A stretch of DNA of 64,000 nt from Sphingomonas colocasiae (GCF_019880585.1 NZ_JAINVV010000004.1:806001-870000), one strand, 5' to 3'. Positions 28,123 to 38,994 are shown, counted from the stretch's first letter. Numbers and translations: made by a program. The notes: generated by a model not told the origin, from the sequence alone.

Positions 28123-28958
28123 TCGCCGTTCTTCATCGCCATGGCGCGCGCGTAAAGCGCCTTGCGGTCCAGCCCGAACGCCTTGGCGACTTCGCCCGCG
28201 GCTTTCGCCGGGGGCAGGCGGATCAAGGCTTCGGCCAGCGCGGCATCCGCATCGTCGGCTGGGGGCGGCGGCGCTTCGCCGGGCGGTGCGACCACGACGA
28301 CGATCTCGCCCTTGGGCGGATGTTCGGCATAGCGCGCGGCGAGTGTCGAAAGCGTGTCGGTCACGCATTCCTCGAAGCGCTTGCTGATCTCGCGCGCGAC
28401 ACCCGCTTCGCGATCGCCCAATCCTTCAGCCAATGCCGCGAGCGTGGCGGCCAGGCGCGGGCCCGATTCGTAGAAGATCAGGGTGGCGCGCACGTCCGCC
28501 ACTTCGGCGATGGTGTTGGCGCGGGCCTTTGCCTTGTTGGGAAGGAAACCCAGGAACAGGAAGCGATCGGTCGGGAGTCCGGCCAGCGTGAGCGCGGCGA
28601 TCGCTGCCGAGGGGCCGGGAATCGTCGTCACAGTTATGCCGGCGGCCCGCGCCTCGCGGACCAGCTTGTAACCCGGATCGGAGATGAGCGGGGTGCCCGC
28701 ATCACTGACCAATGCGATCGATTCGCTTGCCATGCGTGCGATCAGCCCGTCGCGCACATGCGGCGCGCTGTGATCGTGATAGGGGATCATCGGCCGCCGG
28801 ACGCCAAGATGATTGAGCAATTTGGCGGTTACCCGGCTGTCTTCGCACGCGATCGCGTCCGCCGACGACAGGATGGCGCCCGCGCGCGGCGATAGATCGG
28901 ACAGATTGCCGATCGGGGTGGCAACGATGTAGAGACCGGGATCAAGTTTTGCGTTCAT
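28119..28958 (-). CDS. rsmI: 16S rRNA (cytidine1402-2'-O)-methyltransferase
   Basis: 279 residues, tetrapyrrole-methylase fold. It methylates the ribose of C1402 in 16S rRNA with SAM. Marks: LYIVATPIGNLSDLSPRA, ACEDSRVTAKLLNHLG, SDAGTPLISDPGYKLV and GPSAAIAALTLAGLPTDRF. A Pro-rich linker and a short C-terminal helical domain follow. Divergent from the LpoA-like gene with only 11 nt between the start codons. Confidence 0.97.
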   Translation of the reverse strand: MNAKLDPGLYIVATPIGNLSDLSPRAGAILSSADAIACEDSRVTAKLLNHLGVRRPMIPYHDHSAPHVRDGLIARMASESIALVSDAGTPLISDPGYKLVREARAAGITVTTIPGPSAAIAALTLAGLPTDRFLFLGFLPNKAKARANTIAEVADVRATLIFYESGPRLAATLAALAEGLGDREAGVAREISKRFEECVTDTLSTLAARYAEHPPKGEIVVVVAPPGEAPPPPADDADAALAEALIRLPPAKAAGEVAKAFGLDRKALYARAMAMKNGE

Positions 28959-28969
28959 CGGAGGATGTC

Positions 28970-30166
28970 ATGGCAGAGGCAGGGGTTGCGCCGCAACCGG
29001 CAGGTAGGATGCGGTTGCGCCTGGGGGTGCTTGTGGCGGCTTTGCTCGTCGCCGGCTGTCAGACGATCGTTCCGCGCGGCGACAAGCCGCCGACGCAGGG
29101 GCCGGATCGTCCGCCCCAGGTCGATACACCGATCACGCCGGGCCTGCCCGACGATCAGGAACGGCATCGTATCGCCCTGCTGGTGCCGATGACCGGCGCC
29201 AATGCGGCGGTCGGGCAGTCGATCGCCAACGCCGCCAATCTTGCGGTGCTCGATACGGGCGGCCAGCGTATCCGCATCACGACCTACGACACCGCGCTTG
29301 GCGCCGCGGCGGCCGCGCAAAAGGCGGTCGCGGAGGGCAACCGGGTCATTCTCGGGCCGCTGCTCAGCGAGGATGTCGCGGCGGTCGCGCCGATCTCCCG
29401 GCGCGCGAATGTCCCGCTGCTCAGCTTCTCCAATGATTCGACGGTGGCGGGCAACGGCGTCTATCTGCTCGGCTACAGCCCTGCACAGGCGATCGAACGC
29501 GTCGTCGGCCATGCCCGGTCGCGCGGCGTGACCAGCTTTGCCGGCTTGATGCCCAACGGCGTCTATGGCCAACGCGCCTCCACCGCCTTCATCCGCGCGG
29601 TCGAAGGCGCGGGCGGGCGCGTGGTGGGCATGCAGAATTACGACCGATCACAGCGTTCGATCGCCGCGGCGGTCACCCGGCTCGGCCAGACCAGCTCCTA
29701 TGATGCGCTGCTGATCGCCGACAGCGGCGGCGTGGCGCTCCAGGCGGCGCCGCTCGTTCGCAAGGGCAGCGGCCCTGCGGCGCGCTTCCTGGGTACCGAA
29801 TTGTGGAACACCGAACCGTCGCTGGCGACCAACCCGGCGTTGCGCGGCGCCTGGTTCGCCAGTGTTTCGAACGGGCTCTACAACCAACTCGCCGCCAAAT
29901 ATCGCGCCCGTTACGGCAAGGCGCCTTACCGGCTGTCCAGCCTGGGCTATGACGCGGTGCTGCTGGTGACGCGTGTCGCGCGCGACTGGAAACCGGGCAC
30001 CGCCTTCCCGGCGCGGGCGCTGGCCGATCAGGGCGGTTTCTCCGGCATCGACGGCGCCTTCCGCTTCGGTCGTGACGGCATCGCCGAACGCTCGCTTGAG
30101 GTGCAGCAGATCGACGCGGGCAAGTTCACCACGGTAAGCGCCGCGCCGGCCCGTTTCGCGGAGTAA
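28970..30166 (+). CDS. LpoA-like penicillin-binding protein activator, lipoprotein
   Basis: 398 residues. Lipobox VAGC (C30), then a Pro-rich linker and a periplasmic-binding-protein fold (RHRIALLVPMTGANAAVGQS, NRVILGPLLSEDVAAVAPIS, VPLLSFSNDS). LpoA in gamma-proteobacteria activates PBP1A from the outer membrane; the place next to rsmI and yraN supports the match. It lacks LpoA's large N-terminal TPR-like domain, so a branched-chain amino-acid-binding-like role remains possible. ATG 28970 has GGAGG upstream. Confidence 0.8.
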   Translation: MAEAGVAPQPAGRMRLRLGVLVAALLVAGCQTIVPRGDKPPTQGPDRPPQVDTPITPGLPDDQERHRIALLVPMTGANAAVGQSIANAANLAVLDTGGQRIRITTYDTALGAAAAAQKAVAEGNRVILGPLLSEDVAAVAPISRRANVPLLSFSNDSTVAGNGVYLLGYSPAQAIERVVGHARSRGVTSFAGLMPNGVYGQRASTAFIRAVEGAGGRVVGMQNYDRSQRSIAAAVTRLGQTSSYDALLIADSGGVALQAAPLVRKGSGPAARFLGTELWNTEPSLATNPALRGAWFASVSNGLYNQLAAKYRARYGKAPYRLSSLGYDAVLLVTRVARDWKPGTAFPARALADQGGFSGIDGAFRFGRDGIAERSLEVQQIDAGKFTTVSAAPARFAE

Positions 30167-30228
30167 GCGAGCCTCGACGAAGGAAGAACGGCTGGAGGCG
30201 ATCCGGTTCGGCTTGAACCGGATCGTCT

Positions 30229-31398
30229 CTATACAGCGACGATTTCCGCGAGCACGCGATCGAGCAGGGGCATGCCGGCATTGGTGACGGTGAGCCGGCT
30301 GCCGTCGAGCGAGAGCAAGCCCTGTTTCGACAATTGCGCGACAGCCTTGCCGTCGAGCAGCGTTTCCTGTGCGACAGTGCTTTGCGCCGCAATGCGGGCG
30401 AGATCGACGCCTTCGGCGAGCCGCAGTCCCATCAGCAGGGCTTCGGCGGCTTGTTCGTCCGCCGCGAGTGGAGTTTCGCTCTCGATGCCATGGCCGTTGC
30501 GGTCGATCGCCGCCGTCCAGTTTTCGGGCTTCTTGCGGCGGATGGTGGCCAGCCCGCCGCGACGGCCATGTGCGCCGGGGCCGATGCCCGCATAATCGCC
30601 ATAGCGCCAATAGGTCAGGTTGTGGCGGCTCTCCGCGCCGGGACGGGCATGGTTCGAAATTTCGTAGGCGGGCAGCCCGGCCGCGGCTGTCCTCTCGCGG
30701 GTCTGTTCGAACAGGTCGGCGCCGAGGTCGGGATCGACGGGATCGAGCCGGCCCTGCGCCGCCAGCGTCGCGAAGCGGGTGCCGGGTTCGATGGTGAGCT
30801 GGTAGAGCGAGAGATGTTCGGTGCCGAAGCCGAGCGCGCGACCGAGTTCGGCGTCCCAGTCCTCGGGCGACTGGCCCGGCCGAGCGTAGATCAGGTCGAA
30901 ACTGACACGGGCAAAGGCCGTCTGTGCCGTGTCGAGCGCGCCCAGCCCTTCGGCGACGCCGTGCGCGCGACCGAGAAACACCAGCGCTTCGTCGTCGAGC
31001 GCCTGAAGACCCAGCGAGACGCGATTGACGCCGGCGCGTGCGAGATCGCCGAAGCGTGCCGCTTCCACGGACGAAGGATTGGCCTCCAGCGTGATCTCGA
31101 CATCATCCGCGATCGCCCAGTGGCCGGCCGCCGCATCGATCAGCGCGGCGACGGTGTCGGGGGGCATCAGCGACGGCGTGCCGCCGCCGAAGAAGATCGA
31201 GCCAAGTGCGCGACCCGGCGTCAGCGCGGCTTCATGCGCGAGGTCGGCGAGCAGCCCCGCGCGCCAGGCCGCTTGGTCCACCGTATCGCGGACATGGCTG
31301 TTGAAGTCGCAATAGGGGCATTTGGAGACGCAGAAGGGCCAGTGGACGTAAAGGGCGAGCGGCCCGTTCGATTCCGCGCGAGATCGGGCTTCGGTCAG
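30229..31398 (-). CDS. hemW: Radical SAM coproporphyrinogen-oxidase-like protein HemW
   Basis: 389 residues if read from CTG 31398. The radical SAM cluster motif CVSKCPYC (C23, C27, C30) in [17 protein letters not shown] lies upstream of every in-frame ATG, GTG or TTG; the first canonical start (GTG 31281) would delete it. The CTG overlaps the rdgB stop as CTGA, matching the overlap style of this operon. Later marks are [27 protein letters not shown] and [10 protein letters not shown]. HemW is a heme chaperone rather than a true coproporphyrinogen oxidase. Confidence 0.9.
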   Translation of the reverse strand: MTEARSRAESNGPLALYVHWPFCVSKCPYCDFNSHVRDTVDQAAWRAGLLADLAHEAALTPGRALGSIFFGGGTPSLMPPDTVAALIDAAAGHWAIADDVEITLEANPSSVEAARFGDLARAGVNRVSLGLQALDDEALVFLGRAHGVAEGLGALDTAQTAFARVSFDLIYARPGQSPEDWDAELGRALGFGTEHLSLYQLTIEPGTRFATLAAQGRLDPVDPDLGADLFEQTRERTAAAGLPAYEISNHARPGAESRHNLTYWRYGDYAGIGPGAHGRRGGLATIRRKKPENWTAAIDRNGHGIESETPLAADEQAAEALLMGLRLAEGVDLARIAAQSTVAQETLLDGKAVAQLSKQGLLSLDGSRLTVTNAGMPLLDRVLAEIVAV

Positions 31399-32015
31399 AA
31401 CACCGCCGCCACAAGCTTGGCGAAGGCGTCGGCGCGATGGCTCATCGCGTGCTTCGCCTCGGGCTCCATCTCGCCGAAGGTCTGCTCATGGCCGATCGGC
31501 TGGAACACCGGATCATAGCCGAAACCCTGCGTGCCGCGCGGCGGCCAGACCATCACGCCGTCCACGCGCCCTTCGAAGCTTTCGATATGGCCGTCGGGCC
31601 AGGCGAGCGCGAGCGCGCAGACGAAATGCGCATCGCGCCCGGCATCTTCGCCGGCCTGTTCCAGCTTCTGTTCGACCAGCCGCATCGCATCGCCGAAGTC
31701 GCGCTTGGGGCCTGCCCAGCGGGCGGAGAATATGCCGGGTTCGCCACCCAGCGCCTCGACGCACAGGCCGCTATCGTCGGCGAGTGCCGGAAGACCCGAG
31801 AGATCGGCCGCCTGGCGCGCCTTCAGTTCGGCATTGGCGATGAAGGTCGTCCCCGTTTCCTCGGGTTCGGGCAGGTCGAGCGCCGCGGCCGAAACCGGTT
31901 CCACGCCATGGCCCGCGAGCAAGGCCGCGATTTCGCGGACCTTGCCTTCGTTATGGCTGGCCACGACGAGCTTGCCGGGGCCGAGCTTGCGGATGGCCTG
32001 CGGCGCGATCGTCAC
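31395..32015 (-). CDS. rdgB: XTP/dITP pyrophosphatase (HAM1/RdgB)
   Basis: 206 residues, removes non-canonical purine nucleotides (ITP, dITP, XTP) from the pool. Marks: [64 protein letters not shown] and the terminal [13 protein letters not shown] start overlapping the rph stop (GTGA). Middle gene of rph-rdgB-hemW. Confidence 0.97.
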   Translation of the reverse strand: MTIAPQAIRKLGPGKLVVASHNEGKVREIAALLAGHGVEPVSAAALDLPEPEETGTTFIANAELKARQAADLSGLPALADDSGLCVEALGGEPGIFSARWAGPKRDFGDAMRLVEQKLEQAGEDAGRDAHFVCALALAWPDGHIESFEGRVDGVMVWPPRGTQGFGYDPVFQPIGHEQTFGEMEPEAKHAMSHRADAFAKLVAAVF

Positions 32016-32734
32016 GCCGCGCGCCCGGTCGCCGCCGCCTGCGCGGCGAAGATATCGCGGCAGCCGATGCGGGCGAGGCGCAGGAGGCGCAGCAGCGCTT
32101 CCTCGTCATAGGTCTCGCCTTCGGCGGTCGCCTGCGCCTCGGCGATGTTGCCGTCCTCGGTCAGTACGAAATTGGCGTCGGCGCCGGCGTTCGAATCCTC
32201 GATATAATCGAGATCGAGAACGGGCACGCCCTGATGGATGCCGCAGGAGATGGCCGCGACCTTCTGCTTGATCGGATCGACCTCGATGAGCTTGCGCTCC
32301 ATCAGCGAATCGACGGCGAGCCGCAGCGCGACCCAGGCGCCGGAAATCGAGGCGGTACGCGTCCCGCCATCGGCCTGGATCACGTCGCAATCGAGCGTGA
32401 TCTGGCGCTCACCCAGCGCCTTCAGATCGACCACCGCGCGCAGCGAACGACCGATGAGCCGCTGGATCTCCTGCGTGCGGCCCGATTGCTTGCCCTTGGC
32501 CGCTTCGCGATTGCCGCGGGTGTGCGTGGCGCGCGGCAGCATGCCGTATTCGGCCGTCACCCAGCCTTCACCCTTGCCGCGCAGCCAGGGCGGCAGCCGC
32601 TCTTCGATGGACGCGGTCACCAGCACCTTCGTGTCGCCGAAGCCGATCAGGCACGATCCCTCCGCATGGCGGGTGAAGCGGGGCTCGATGGTGATGGGAC
32701 GCATCTGATCGGGTGCGCGGCCTGATGGGCGCAT
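32012..32734 (-). CDS. rph: Ribonuclease PH
   Basis: 240 residues, phosphorolytic 3'-5' exoribonuclease for tRNA 3'-end maturation. Marks: [79 protein letters not shown]. Full length. First gene of rph-rdgB-hemW, divergent from the small membrane-protein gene and hrcA, as in many alphaproteobacteria. Confidence 0.97.
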   Translation of the reverse strand: MRPSGRAPDQMRPITIEPRFTRHAEGSCLIGFGDTKVLVTASIEERLPPWLRGKGEGWVTAEYGMLPRATHTRGNREAAKGKQSGRTQEIQRLIGRSLRAVVDLKALGERQITLDCDVIQADGGTRTASISGAWVALRLAVDSLMERKLIEVDPIKQKVAAISCGIHQGVPVLDLDYIEDSNAGADANFVLTEDGNIAEAQATAEGETYDEEALLRLLRLARIGCRDIFAAQAAATGRAA

Positions 32735-32857
32735 GCTGGTCTCCTGGACTATGACGGTTCGGCGCAGGCTTTAGACCGGCTGGATCGCTCAATCCAGTCA
32801 TTCCGCTTTTTCATGGCACGGCAAGCGGATAGACTGGCGGTGTGGGGAGGGGAAGCG

Positions 32858-33052
32858 ATGGCGATATTCAAGTTCGCGATCACCGCGCTCGCGACGGTGG
32901 CGGTAGCGCTCGGGCTGCTCTGGATGGGGCAGGGGCTGGGCCTGCTGCATTGACCGGCGGACAGTTTCATGATCGGTATGCGCGAATGGACGGTGCGCGG
33001 CGCGATGATGGCGGCCGCCGGATTGCTGCTGATCGTCCTGGCCCGGAAATAG
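32858..33052 (+). pseudogene. Small membrane-protein gene interrupted by TGA
   Basis: ATG 32858 (after GGGGAGGGGAAG) opens MAIFKFAITALATVAVALGL then LWMGQGLGLLH and stops at TGA 32951-32953. Continuing in the same frame gives PADSFMIGMREWTVRGAMMA and AAGLLLIVLARK to TAG 33050-33052. I recall sphingomonad two-helix proteins of the form GQGLGxLxWPASSFM..xWxxxGaxxxxxGLxLxxxxRR, in which the interrupted position is Trp, so this looks like a TGG-to-TGA change in an otherwise intact 64-residue protein. Alternatives: sequencing error, readthrough, or two peptides. Confidence 0.6.
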
Positions 33053-33094
33053 ACGCGGATTGAGCATCGGGCCGGCCGCGCCTACATCGGGGAT

Positions 33095-34138
33095 ATGACG
33101 ACACCGCCCGTTTCAGAACTGACCGACCGCGCGCGCGATATTTTTCGCGTCGTCGTCGAGAGCTATCTGGAAAGCGGCGCGCCGGTCGGTTCGCGGACGA
33201 TCTCGAAATTGTCGGCGCTCAGCCTGTCTCCAGCCTCGATCCGCAATGTCATGCAGGATCTGGAGGAACTGGGCCTGCTCGCGGCGCCGCACACTTCGGC
33301 GGGGCGCATGCCCACCGAAACCGGCCTGCGCCTGTTCGTCGACGGCATGATGCAGGCGGCGGAACCGTCGGCCGAGGAGCGCGCCGCGATCGAATCGCGC
33401 GTCGAGCGGGGCGGCCCGATCGAGGAAGCGCTGGCGGCCGCGACGGCCACTCTGTCCGGCTTGTCGGCCTGTGCCGGGCTGGTGCTGGTGCCCAAGCGCG
33501 AGCCGGTGCTTCGGCAGGTCGGCTTTGTCTCGCTTTCGGAAACCCAGGCCCTGGCGGTGCTCGTCGGCGCCGATGGTTCGGTCGAGAATCGCGTGGTCGA
33601 TCTGCCGCCGGGCATGGGCCATGTCGCGCTCGTCGAGGCGGCGAACTATATGAACGCCCGCCTGTCGGGACTGACCTTGTCCGACGCCCGCATGCGCATC
33701 GCGCGCGAGATCGGGCAGGGCCGTGCCGCACTCGATTCGGCGTCGCAGGAGCTGGTTTCGCGGGGGCTGGCGGTCTGGTCCGAGGATCCGGCGCGGCGCC
33801 CGGTGCTGATCGTGCGCGGACAGGCCAATCTGATCGACGCGGCCGCGTCGGCCGACCTGGAACGCGTCCGCCAGTTGCTCGACGAGCTTGAAAGCGCAGA
33901 GGAAATCGCCCGGCTGCTCGACAGCGCGCGCGAGGGCACCGCGACGCGGATCTTCATCGGATCCGAAAACAAGCTCTTTTCGTTATCGGGTTCGTCGGTC
34001 ATAGCCGCTCCCTATCGCGGGCAGGACGGACGCGTGGTGGGTGTGGTCGGCGTGATCGGCCCGACGCGCTTGAACTATGCCCGCGTGGTTCCCATGGTGG
34101 ATTTCACTGCACAGACATTATCGAGATTGATCGGATGA
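33095..34138 (+). CDS. hrcA: Heat-inducible transcription repressor
   Basis: 347 residues. N-terminal winged helix (ESYLESGAPVGSRTISKL, SPASIRNVMQDLEELGLL, then PHTSAGRMPTETGLRLFVD) and a C-terminal GAF-like and dimerisation region ending YARVVPMVDFTAQTLSRLIG. HrcA binds CIRCE (TTAGCACTC-N9-GAGTGCTAA) to repress groESL and sometimes dnaK. I see no CIRCE in this window, so its targets are probably elsewhere. It overlaps grpE by 4 nt. Confidence 0.97.
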   Translation: MTTPPVSELTDRARDIFRVVVESYLESGAPVGSRTISKLSALSLSPASIRNVMQDLEELGLLAAPHTSAGRMPTETGLRLFVDGMMQAAEPSAEERAAIESRVERGGPIEEALAAATATLSGLSACAGLVLVPKREPVLRQVGFVSLSETQALAVLVGADGSVENRVVDLPPGMGHVALVEAANYMNARLSGLTLSDARMRIAREIGQGRAALDSASQELVSRGLAVWSEDPARRPVLIVRGQANLIDAAASADLERVRQLLDELESAEEIARLLDSAREGTATRIFIGSENKLFSLSGSSVIAAPYRGQDGRVVGVVGVIGPTRLNYARVVPMVDFTAQTLSRLIG

Positions 34139-34695
34139 ACGAAGAACAGAAGCTTGACGACACGCTGCGCACCGAAACCGCGGAGGCCGCGCCCGAAGTG
34201 AAGGAGCATGACGCGGCGATGGGCCTGGAAGGCGACCTCGTGAAGCTGGAGCGCGATCTGGCGGAAGCGAAGCAGGCGGTGCTTTACGCGCAGGCGGAGA
34301 CGCAGAATGTCCGCCGCCGTCTGGAAAAGGACGCGCAGGATGCCCGTGCTTATGCGGCGACGGGCTTTGCCCGCGATATTCTGTCGGTGGCCGACAATCT
34401 GCAGCGCGCGCTCGATGCCATCCCCGCCGAACTGCGCGAGGATGACAAGATGAAAGGGCTGGTGACCGGCCTGGAAGCCACGGGCCGCGAGCTGACCAGC
34501 GTTTTCGAACGCAACGGCATCACCCGCATCACCGCGCTGGGTGAAGTGCTCGATCCCAATCGCCACCAGGCGATGGTCGAGATTCCGAGCGCGGACGCCG
34601 CGCCCGGCACGATCGTGCAGGAAATGCAGGCGGGTTACATGATCAAGGATCGCCTGCTGCGCCCCGCGCTGGTGGGCGTGGCGAAAGCGGGCTGA
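34135..34695 (+). CDS. grpE: Nucleotide exchange factor GrpE
   Basis: 186 residues. A long N-terminal coiled coil (about 30-80, LVKLERDLAEAKQAVLYAQAETQ), then the beta domain with RNGITRITALGEVLDPNRHQ and GYMIKDRLLRPALVGVAKAG. It releases ADP from DnaK. ATGA overlap with hrcA. No RpoH-type promoter was seen directly before it. Confidence 0.97.
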   Translation: MNEEQKLDDTLRTETAEAAPEVKEHDAAMGLEGDLVKLERDLAEAKQAVLYAQAETQNVRRRLEKDAQDARAYAATGFARDILSVADNLQRALDAIPAELREDDKMKGLVTGLEATGRELTSVFERNGITRITALGEVLDPNRHQAMVEIPSADAAPGTIVQEMQAGYMIKDRLLRPALVGVAKAG

Positions 34696-34710
34696 CGGCC
34701 GGCCGAATGG

Positions 34711-35136
34711 TCATGCCGCGTTTCGGCGCGGCATGGCCGCCCAGCCCGACAGCGACAGGCCGATCAATGCCGGGAGTGTGACCCCGGCAAAGTCGCGCGG
34801 AAGTGCATCGGTTGAACAGATTCCGACGGCGACTTCCCAGAAATGGAACAGGGCATGGCCCGTCAGGAAGAGGGTCGCGGCGCTCCATAACAGCAGACGG
34901 TTGCGCGGCATCGCGGCGCCCAGAGCGAAACCGATCCCCGTCATCGCGTAGATCAATCCGATATCGCGGATGAAATGCTGGTTGAACGGGCCGGTCTGGA
35001 TCACGCCGGGCACGCGTCCGTACCAGGCGAGCGGAGCCGTCAGCATCGCGATGCCGTTGAGCAACATCGCAGCCCCCAGCAGCAGCGCCAGCCCGGTCAT
35101 CGCCAGTGTTGCCGGTTTCTTGGAATCGATCGTCAT
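34711..35136 (-). CDS. Membrane protein, 141 aa, four helices
   Basis: Function unknown. About four membrane helices (12-33, 60-79, 83-104, 114-132) with short loops and a basic C-terminal tail. It contains FNQHFIRDIGLIYAMTGIGF and HALFHFWEVAVG, reminiscent of small DoxX/DUF4345-like membrane proteins, but I would not assign a family. ATG 35136 has GAAGGAG. Its 3' end faces grpE 15 nt away; an inverted repeat CATGCCGCG..CGCGGCATG spans the stop. Confidence 0.7.
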   Translation of the reverse strand: MTIDSKKPATLAMTGLALLLGAAMLLNGIAMLTAPLAWYGRVPGVIQTGPFNQHFIRDIGLIYAMTGIGFALGAAMPRNRLLLWSAATLFLTGHALFHFWEVAVGICSTDALPRDFAGVTLPALIGLSLSGWAAMPRRNAA

Positions 35137-35193
35137 GCCGTGTCTCCTTCATGCCCGAGACGATCGGGGACGAGGAAATGTGACATTGCGGGA

Positions 35194-35637
35194 TCAGAGA
35201 TCCTCGTGAACCATGTCGACTTCGCGAACGCGGCGCTTTTGCCGGGCGGTGTCGACGAGCAGGCGCAGCGATTCGCGCCGGGCCTGGGCATTCTCGATAT
35301 CGGGCATGATGAGTGGCGCGTCGCGCGTCGTCTCGTCGCTCGACAGCACGGTGATCGTGCCGATGCCTGCCCATTGGTTGATCAGCGTGAAGTCGATCCT
35401 GATATCCTTGACCCGGTAGAGTTCGATCTCGTCGATCGACTTCACGAATATGCCCTTGCGCAGGATCAGCCGATCCTCGGTCACCTCATAGGTGGTGGCG
35501 AGGTTCTGGATCCATTTGATCAGGATGATGACGAAACCGACCGCGACGATGCAGAGCGCGAGCGTCAACCAGCCGAGCAGGGTGCCGCGCAGCCAGCCCC
35601 AGGTGGAGGAGCGGAACGAGTCGAGCGGTTGAGCCAT
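35194..35637 (-). CDS. Bacterial PH-domain membrane protein
   Basis: 147 residues. One or two N-terminal membrane helices (about 22-44, LGWLTLALCIVAVGFVIILI), then a bacterial PH domain (DUF304, about 48-115): TTYEVTEDRLILRKGIFVKS, EIELYRVKDIRIDFTLINQW, GIGTITVLSSDE. The C-terminus is charged. YdbS/YdbT-like proteins have this layout; the role is unclear. ATG 35637 is preferred over an upstream start that runs into the divergent HNH gene. Confidence 0.85.
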   Translation of the reverse strand: MAQPLDSFRSSTWGWLRGTLLGWLTLALCIVAVGFVIILIKWIQNLATTYEVTEDRLILRKGIFVKSIDEIELYRVKDIRIDFTLINQWAGIGTITVLSSDETTRDAPLIMPDIENAQARRESLRLLVDTARQKRRVREVDMVHEDL

Positions 35638-35681
35638 CGGGTATCTCCCTGTTCTTGGGCGGAGTGTGTATCGTCGAGGCG

Positions 35682-35966
35682 ATGAGCACAAGCGCTCCCG
35701 AAACCTGCGCCTTGTGCGAACGCCCGCTGGGGCGGCGGATCGAATGGCATCACTGGGTGCCCAAGAGCCGCGGCGGGCGTGAAGTCGCCGCGCTTCATCC
35801 GATCTGTCATCGCGCGATCCACGCATCGTTCGGCAATACCGATCTTGCGCGAAGCTATGCGTCGGTGGATGCGCTTCGCGCCGAAGGCGGGATCGCGAAA
35901 TTCCTGAAATGGATCGCGAACAAGCCGCCCGATTTTCATGCGCCGACGTTTCGACGGAAGCGGTGA
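35682..35966 (+). CDS. HNH endonuclease-fold protein, 94 aa
   Basis: The HNH motif is in CALCERPLGRRIEWHHWVPKS (first Cys pair and HH) followed by LHPICHRAIHASFGNTDLAR, with Cys and His for metal. This small stand-alone HNH type is common in sphingomonads and is probably a nucleic-acid-binding or nuclease protein of unknown target. ATG 35682 is divergent from the PH-domain gene with a 44-nt spacer. Confidence 0.85.
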   Translation: MSTSAPETCALCERPLGRRIEWHHWVPKSRGGREVAALHPICHRAIHASFGNTDLARSYASVDALRAEGGIAKFLKWIANKPPDFHAPTFRRKR

Positions 35967-35975
35967 TCCGGTTTA

Positions 35976-36437
35976 TTATCGGTTGTAAGGCAGCAGCGCT
36001 TCATAGACGTCGAGTGGCGGCTTCTCCGCGAGCACGGCGCCCTGGCGCATCAGGAAGGCGTGGCGGACGATTTCCGCCTGTTGCTCGATCCCGTAGCGGT
36101 GAAAGGGTTTTCCCGCTTCGATCTCGTAATCATAGCGGCAAAAGGGATGGCGCATCAGCGGCAGATACCAGCGCCCGCCATGCGCGGCCTGCGCGACATG
36201 CGTCATCTCGTGGATGAACAGGCCCTGTGCCGAAAGATCAGCGCAGGCGAAATCCTCGCAATAGCGGCCGCCCTGCGGGTGGAACCATAAATGGCCGTCG
36301 GGCGCCATGGTGACGCGCTGCGGCTGGAACGGCCACCATTTGCGATTATTGACGGTGACCCGCGAGTAATCGATCGCCTTGCCGAAGACCGATGCGGCAA
36401 GCGCGCGCTCGCCCTCAGTCAGGGGGCGGCGGGTCAA
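35976..36437 (-). CDS. Putative zinc metalloprotease-like protein (HExxH-type)
   Basis: 153 residues. FIHEMTHVAQ is a HExxH zinc site, with the second half HGGRWYLPLMRHPFCRYDYE and the tail GIEQQAEIVRHAFLMRQGAV where a Glu (EQQAE) may be the third ligand. This resembles the DUF4157/Vgr-linked peptidase-like proteins. No signal peptide. The start is TTG 36437, overlapping the PCuAC stop as TTGA; a later ATG lies past the conserved N-terminal helix. Confidence 0.75.
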   Translation of the reverse strand: MTRRPLTEGERALAASVFGKAIDYSRVTVNNRKWWPFQPQRVTMAPDGHLWFHPQGGRYCEDFACADLSAQGLFIHEMTHVAQAAHGGRWYLPLMRHPFCRYDYEIEAGKPFHRYGIEQQAEIVRHAFLMRQGAVLAEKPPLDVYEALLPYNR

Positions 36438-36886
36438 TGCTTGTCGTGCGGCGAGGGCGTGCCGGCGGACTGGGCGAGAGCCTCGATATAGATCTGCTCG
36501 CCGCTCGCGAAGGTGAAGTCGAGCCGGATCTTGTCACCCGTCTTGTAATTGGGGCGCAGTTCGAAAAGCATCACATGCTTGCCGCCCGGCGCGAATTCGA
36601 CCGTGCCCTTTGCGGGAATCGGCACGGATTTGAGCGGCTGCATCTTCATCACGCCGCCTTCGTTCGACATGTCGTGCATTTCGCTGCGAATCGCGACAGG
36701 AGAGCTGACACCGATCAGCGTATCGGCCTGCGGGCCGCCATGAACCGTGAAATAGGCAGCGGCCGGATTACCATCCACCGCGGCGAGATTGACCCATCCC
36801 TTGTCGATATAGAGATACTCGTCCTTCGCGCAGCTCGACAGGGCGAGGGCCGAAAACAGCGCGGCGGCGACGACGGGCAGGCGCAT
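36434..36886 (-). CDS. Periplasmic copper chaperone PCu(A)C lipoprotein
   Basis: 150 residues. Lipobox LSSC (C19). The copper motif H-x10-M-x21-H-x-M is exact: H71, M82, H104, M106 (EMHDMSNEGGVMKMQ and GGKHVMLFEL). PCuAC proteins deliver Cu(I) to cytochrome oxidase CuA/CuB. The start MRLPVVAAALF at 36886 is chosen because AGGAG lies 9 nt upstream and the signal peptide begins there. It is coupled to the metalloprotease-like gene. No Sco gene is adjacent. Confidence 0.93.
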   Translation of the reverse strand: MRLPVVAAALFSALALSSCAKDEYLYIDKGWVNLAAVDGNPAAAYFTVHGGPQADTLIGVSSPVAIRSEMHDMSNEGGVMKMQPLKSVPIPAKGTVEFAPGGKHVMLFELRPNYKTGDKIRLDFTFASGEQIYIEALAQSAGTPSPHDKH

Positions 36887-36935
36887 CGATTTGGCTCCTG
36901 AATGGGACATAGCGATCAACTACTCCCCGCTTATG

Positions 36936-36963
36936 CTTGCGACAAGAAAAAGCCCACCTATAT
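36936..36963 (+). promoter_or_regulatory. RpoH-type heat-shock promoter of dnaK
   Basis: CTTGCGA (36936-36942) and CCTATAT (36957-36963), 14 nt apart, match the alphaproteobacterial sigma-32 pattern CTTG and CYTATnT. They lie 77 nt before the dnaK ATG. No CIRCE element is present, so heat control of dnaKJ here is most likely RpoH-based, not HrcA-based. Confidence 0.65.
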
Positions 36964-37039
36964 CGCGCGGGTTACTTCGGTTCGGATGCTTTCGAGGTCC
37001 GGGCCGTCCACATGATTATGCGGGGTATGAGGGAAGAAT

Positions 37040-38944
<1,905 letters not shown>

Positions 38945-38970
38945 GCCGATGAAGGCGAACTTCGTGAACA

Positions 38971-38994
38971 CCCTCCCCCGCATGCGGGGGAGGG
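38971..38994. repeat. Perfect palindrome between dnaK and dnaJ
   Basis: CCCTCCCCCG, CATG, CGGGGGAGGG: a perfect inverted repeat 12 bp each side with the CATG centre. On RNA it forms a very stable hairpin with no T-run, so it is more likely a processing or stability element that lowers dnaJ relative to dnaK than a terminator. Similar GC-rich palindromes are common in sphingomonad intergenic regions. Confidence 0.8.

Noticed and set aside
32951-32953. Selenocysteine reading of the in-frame TGA
   Set aside because: No SECIS-like stem-loop was seen after it and the protein family is not redox-active; a Trp codon change is simpler.
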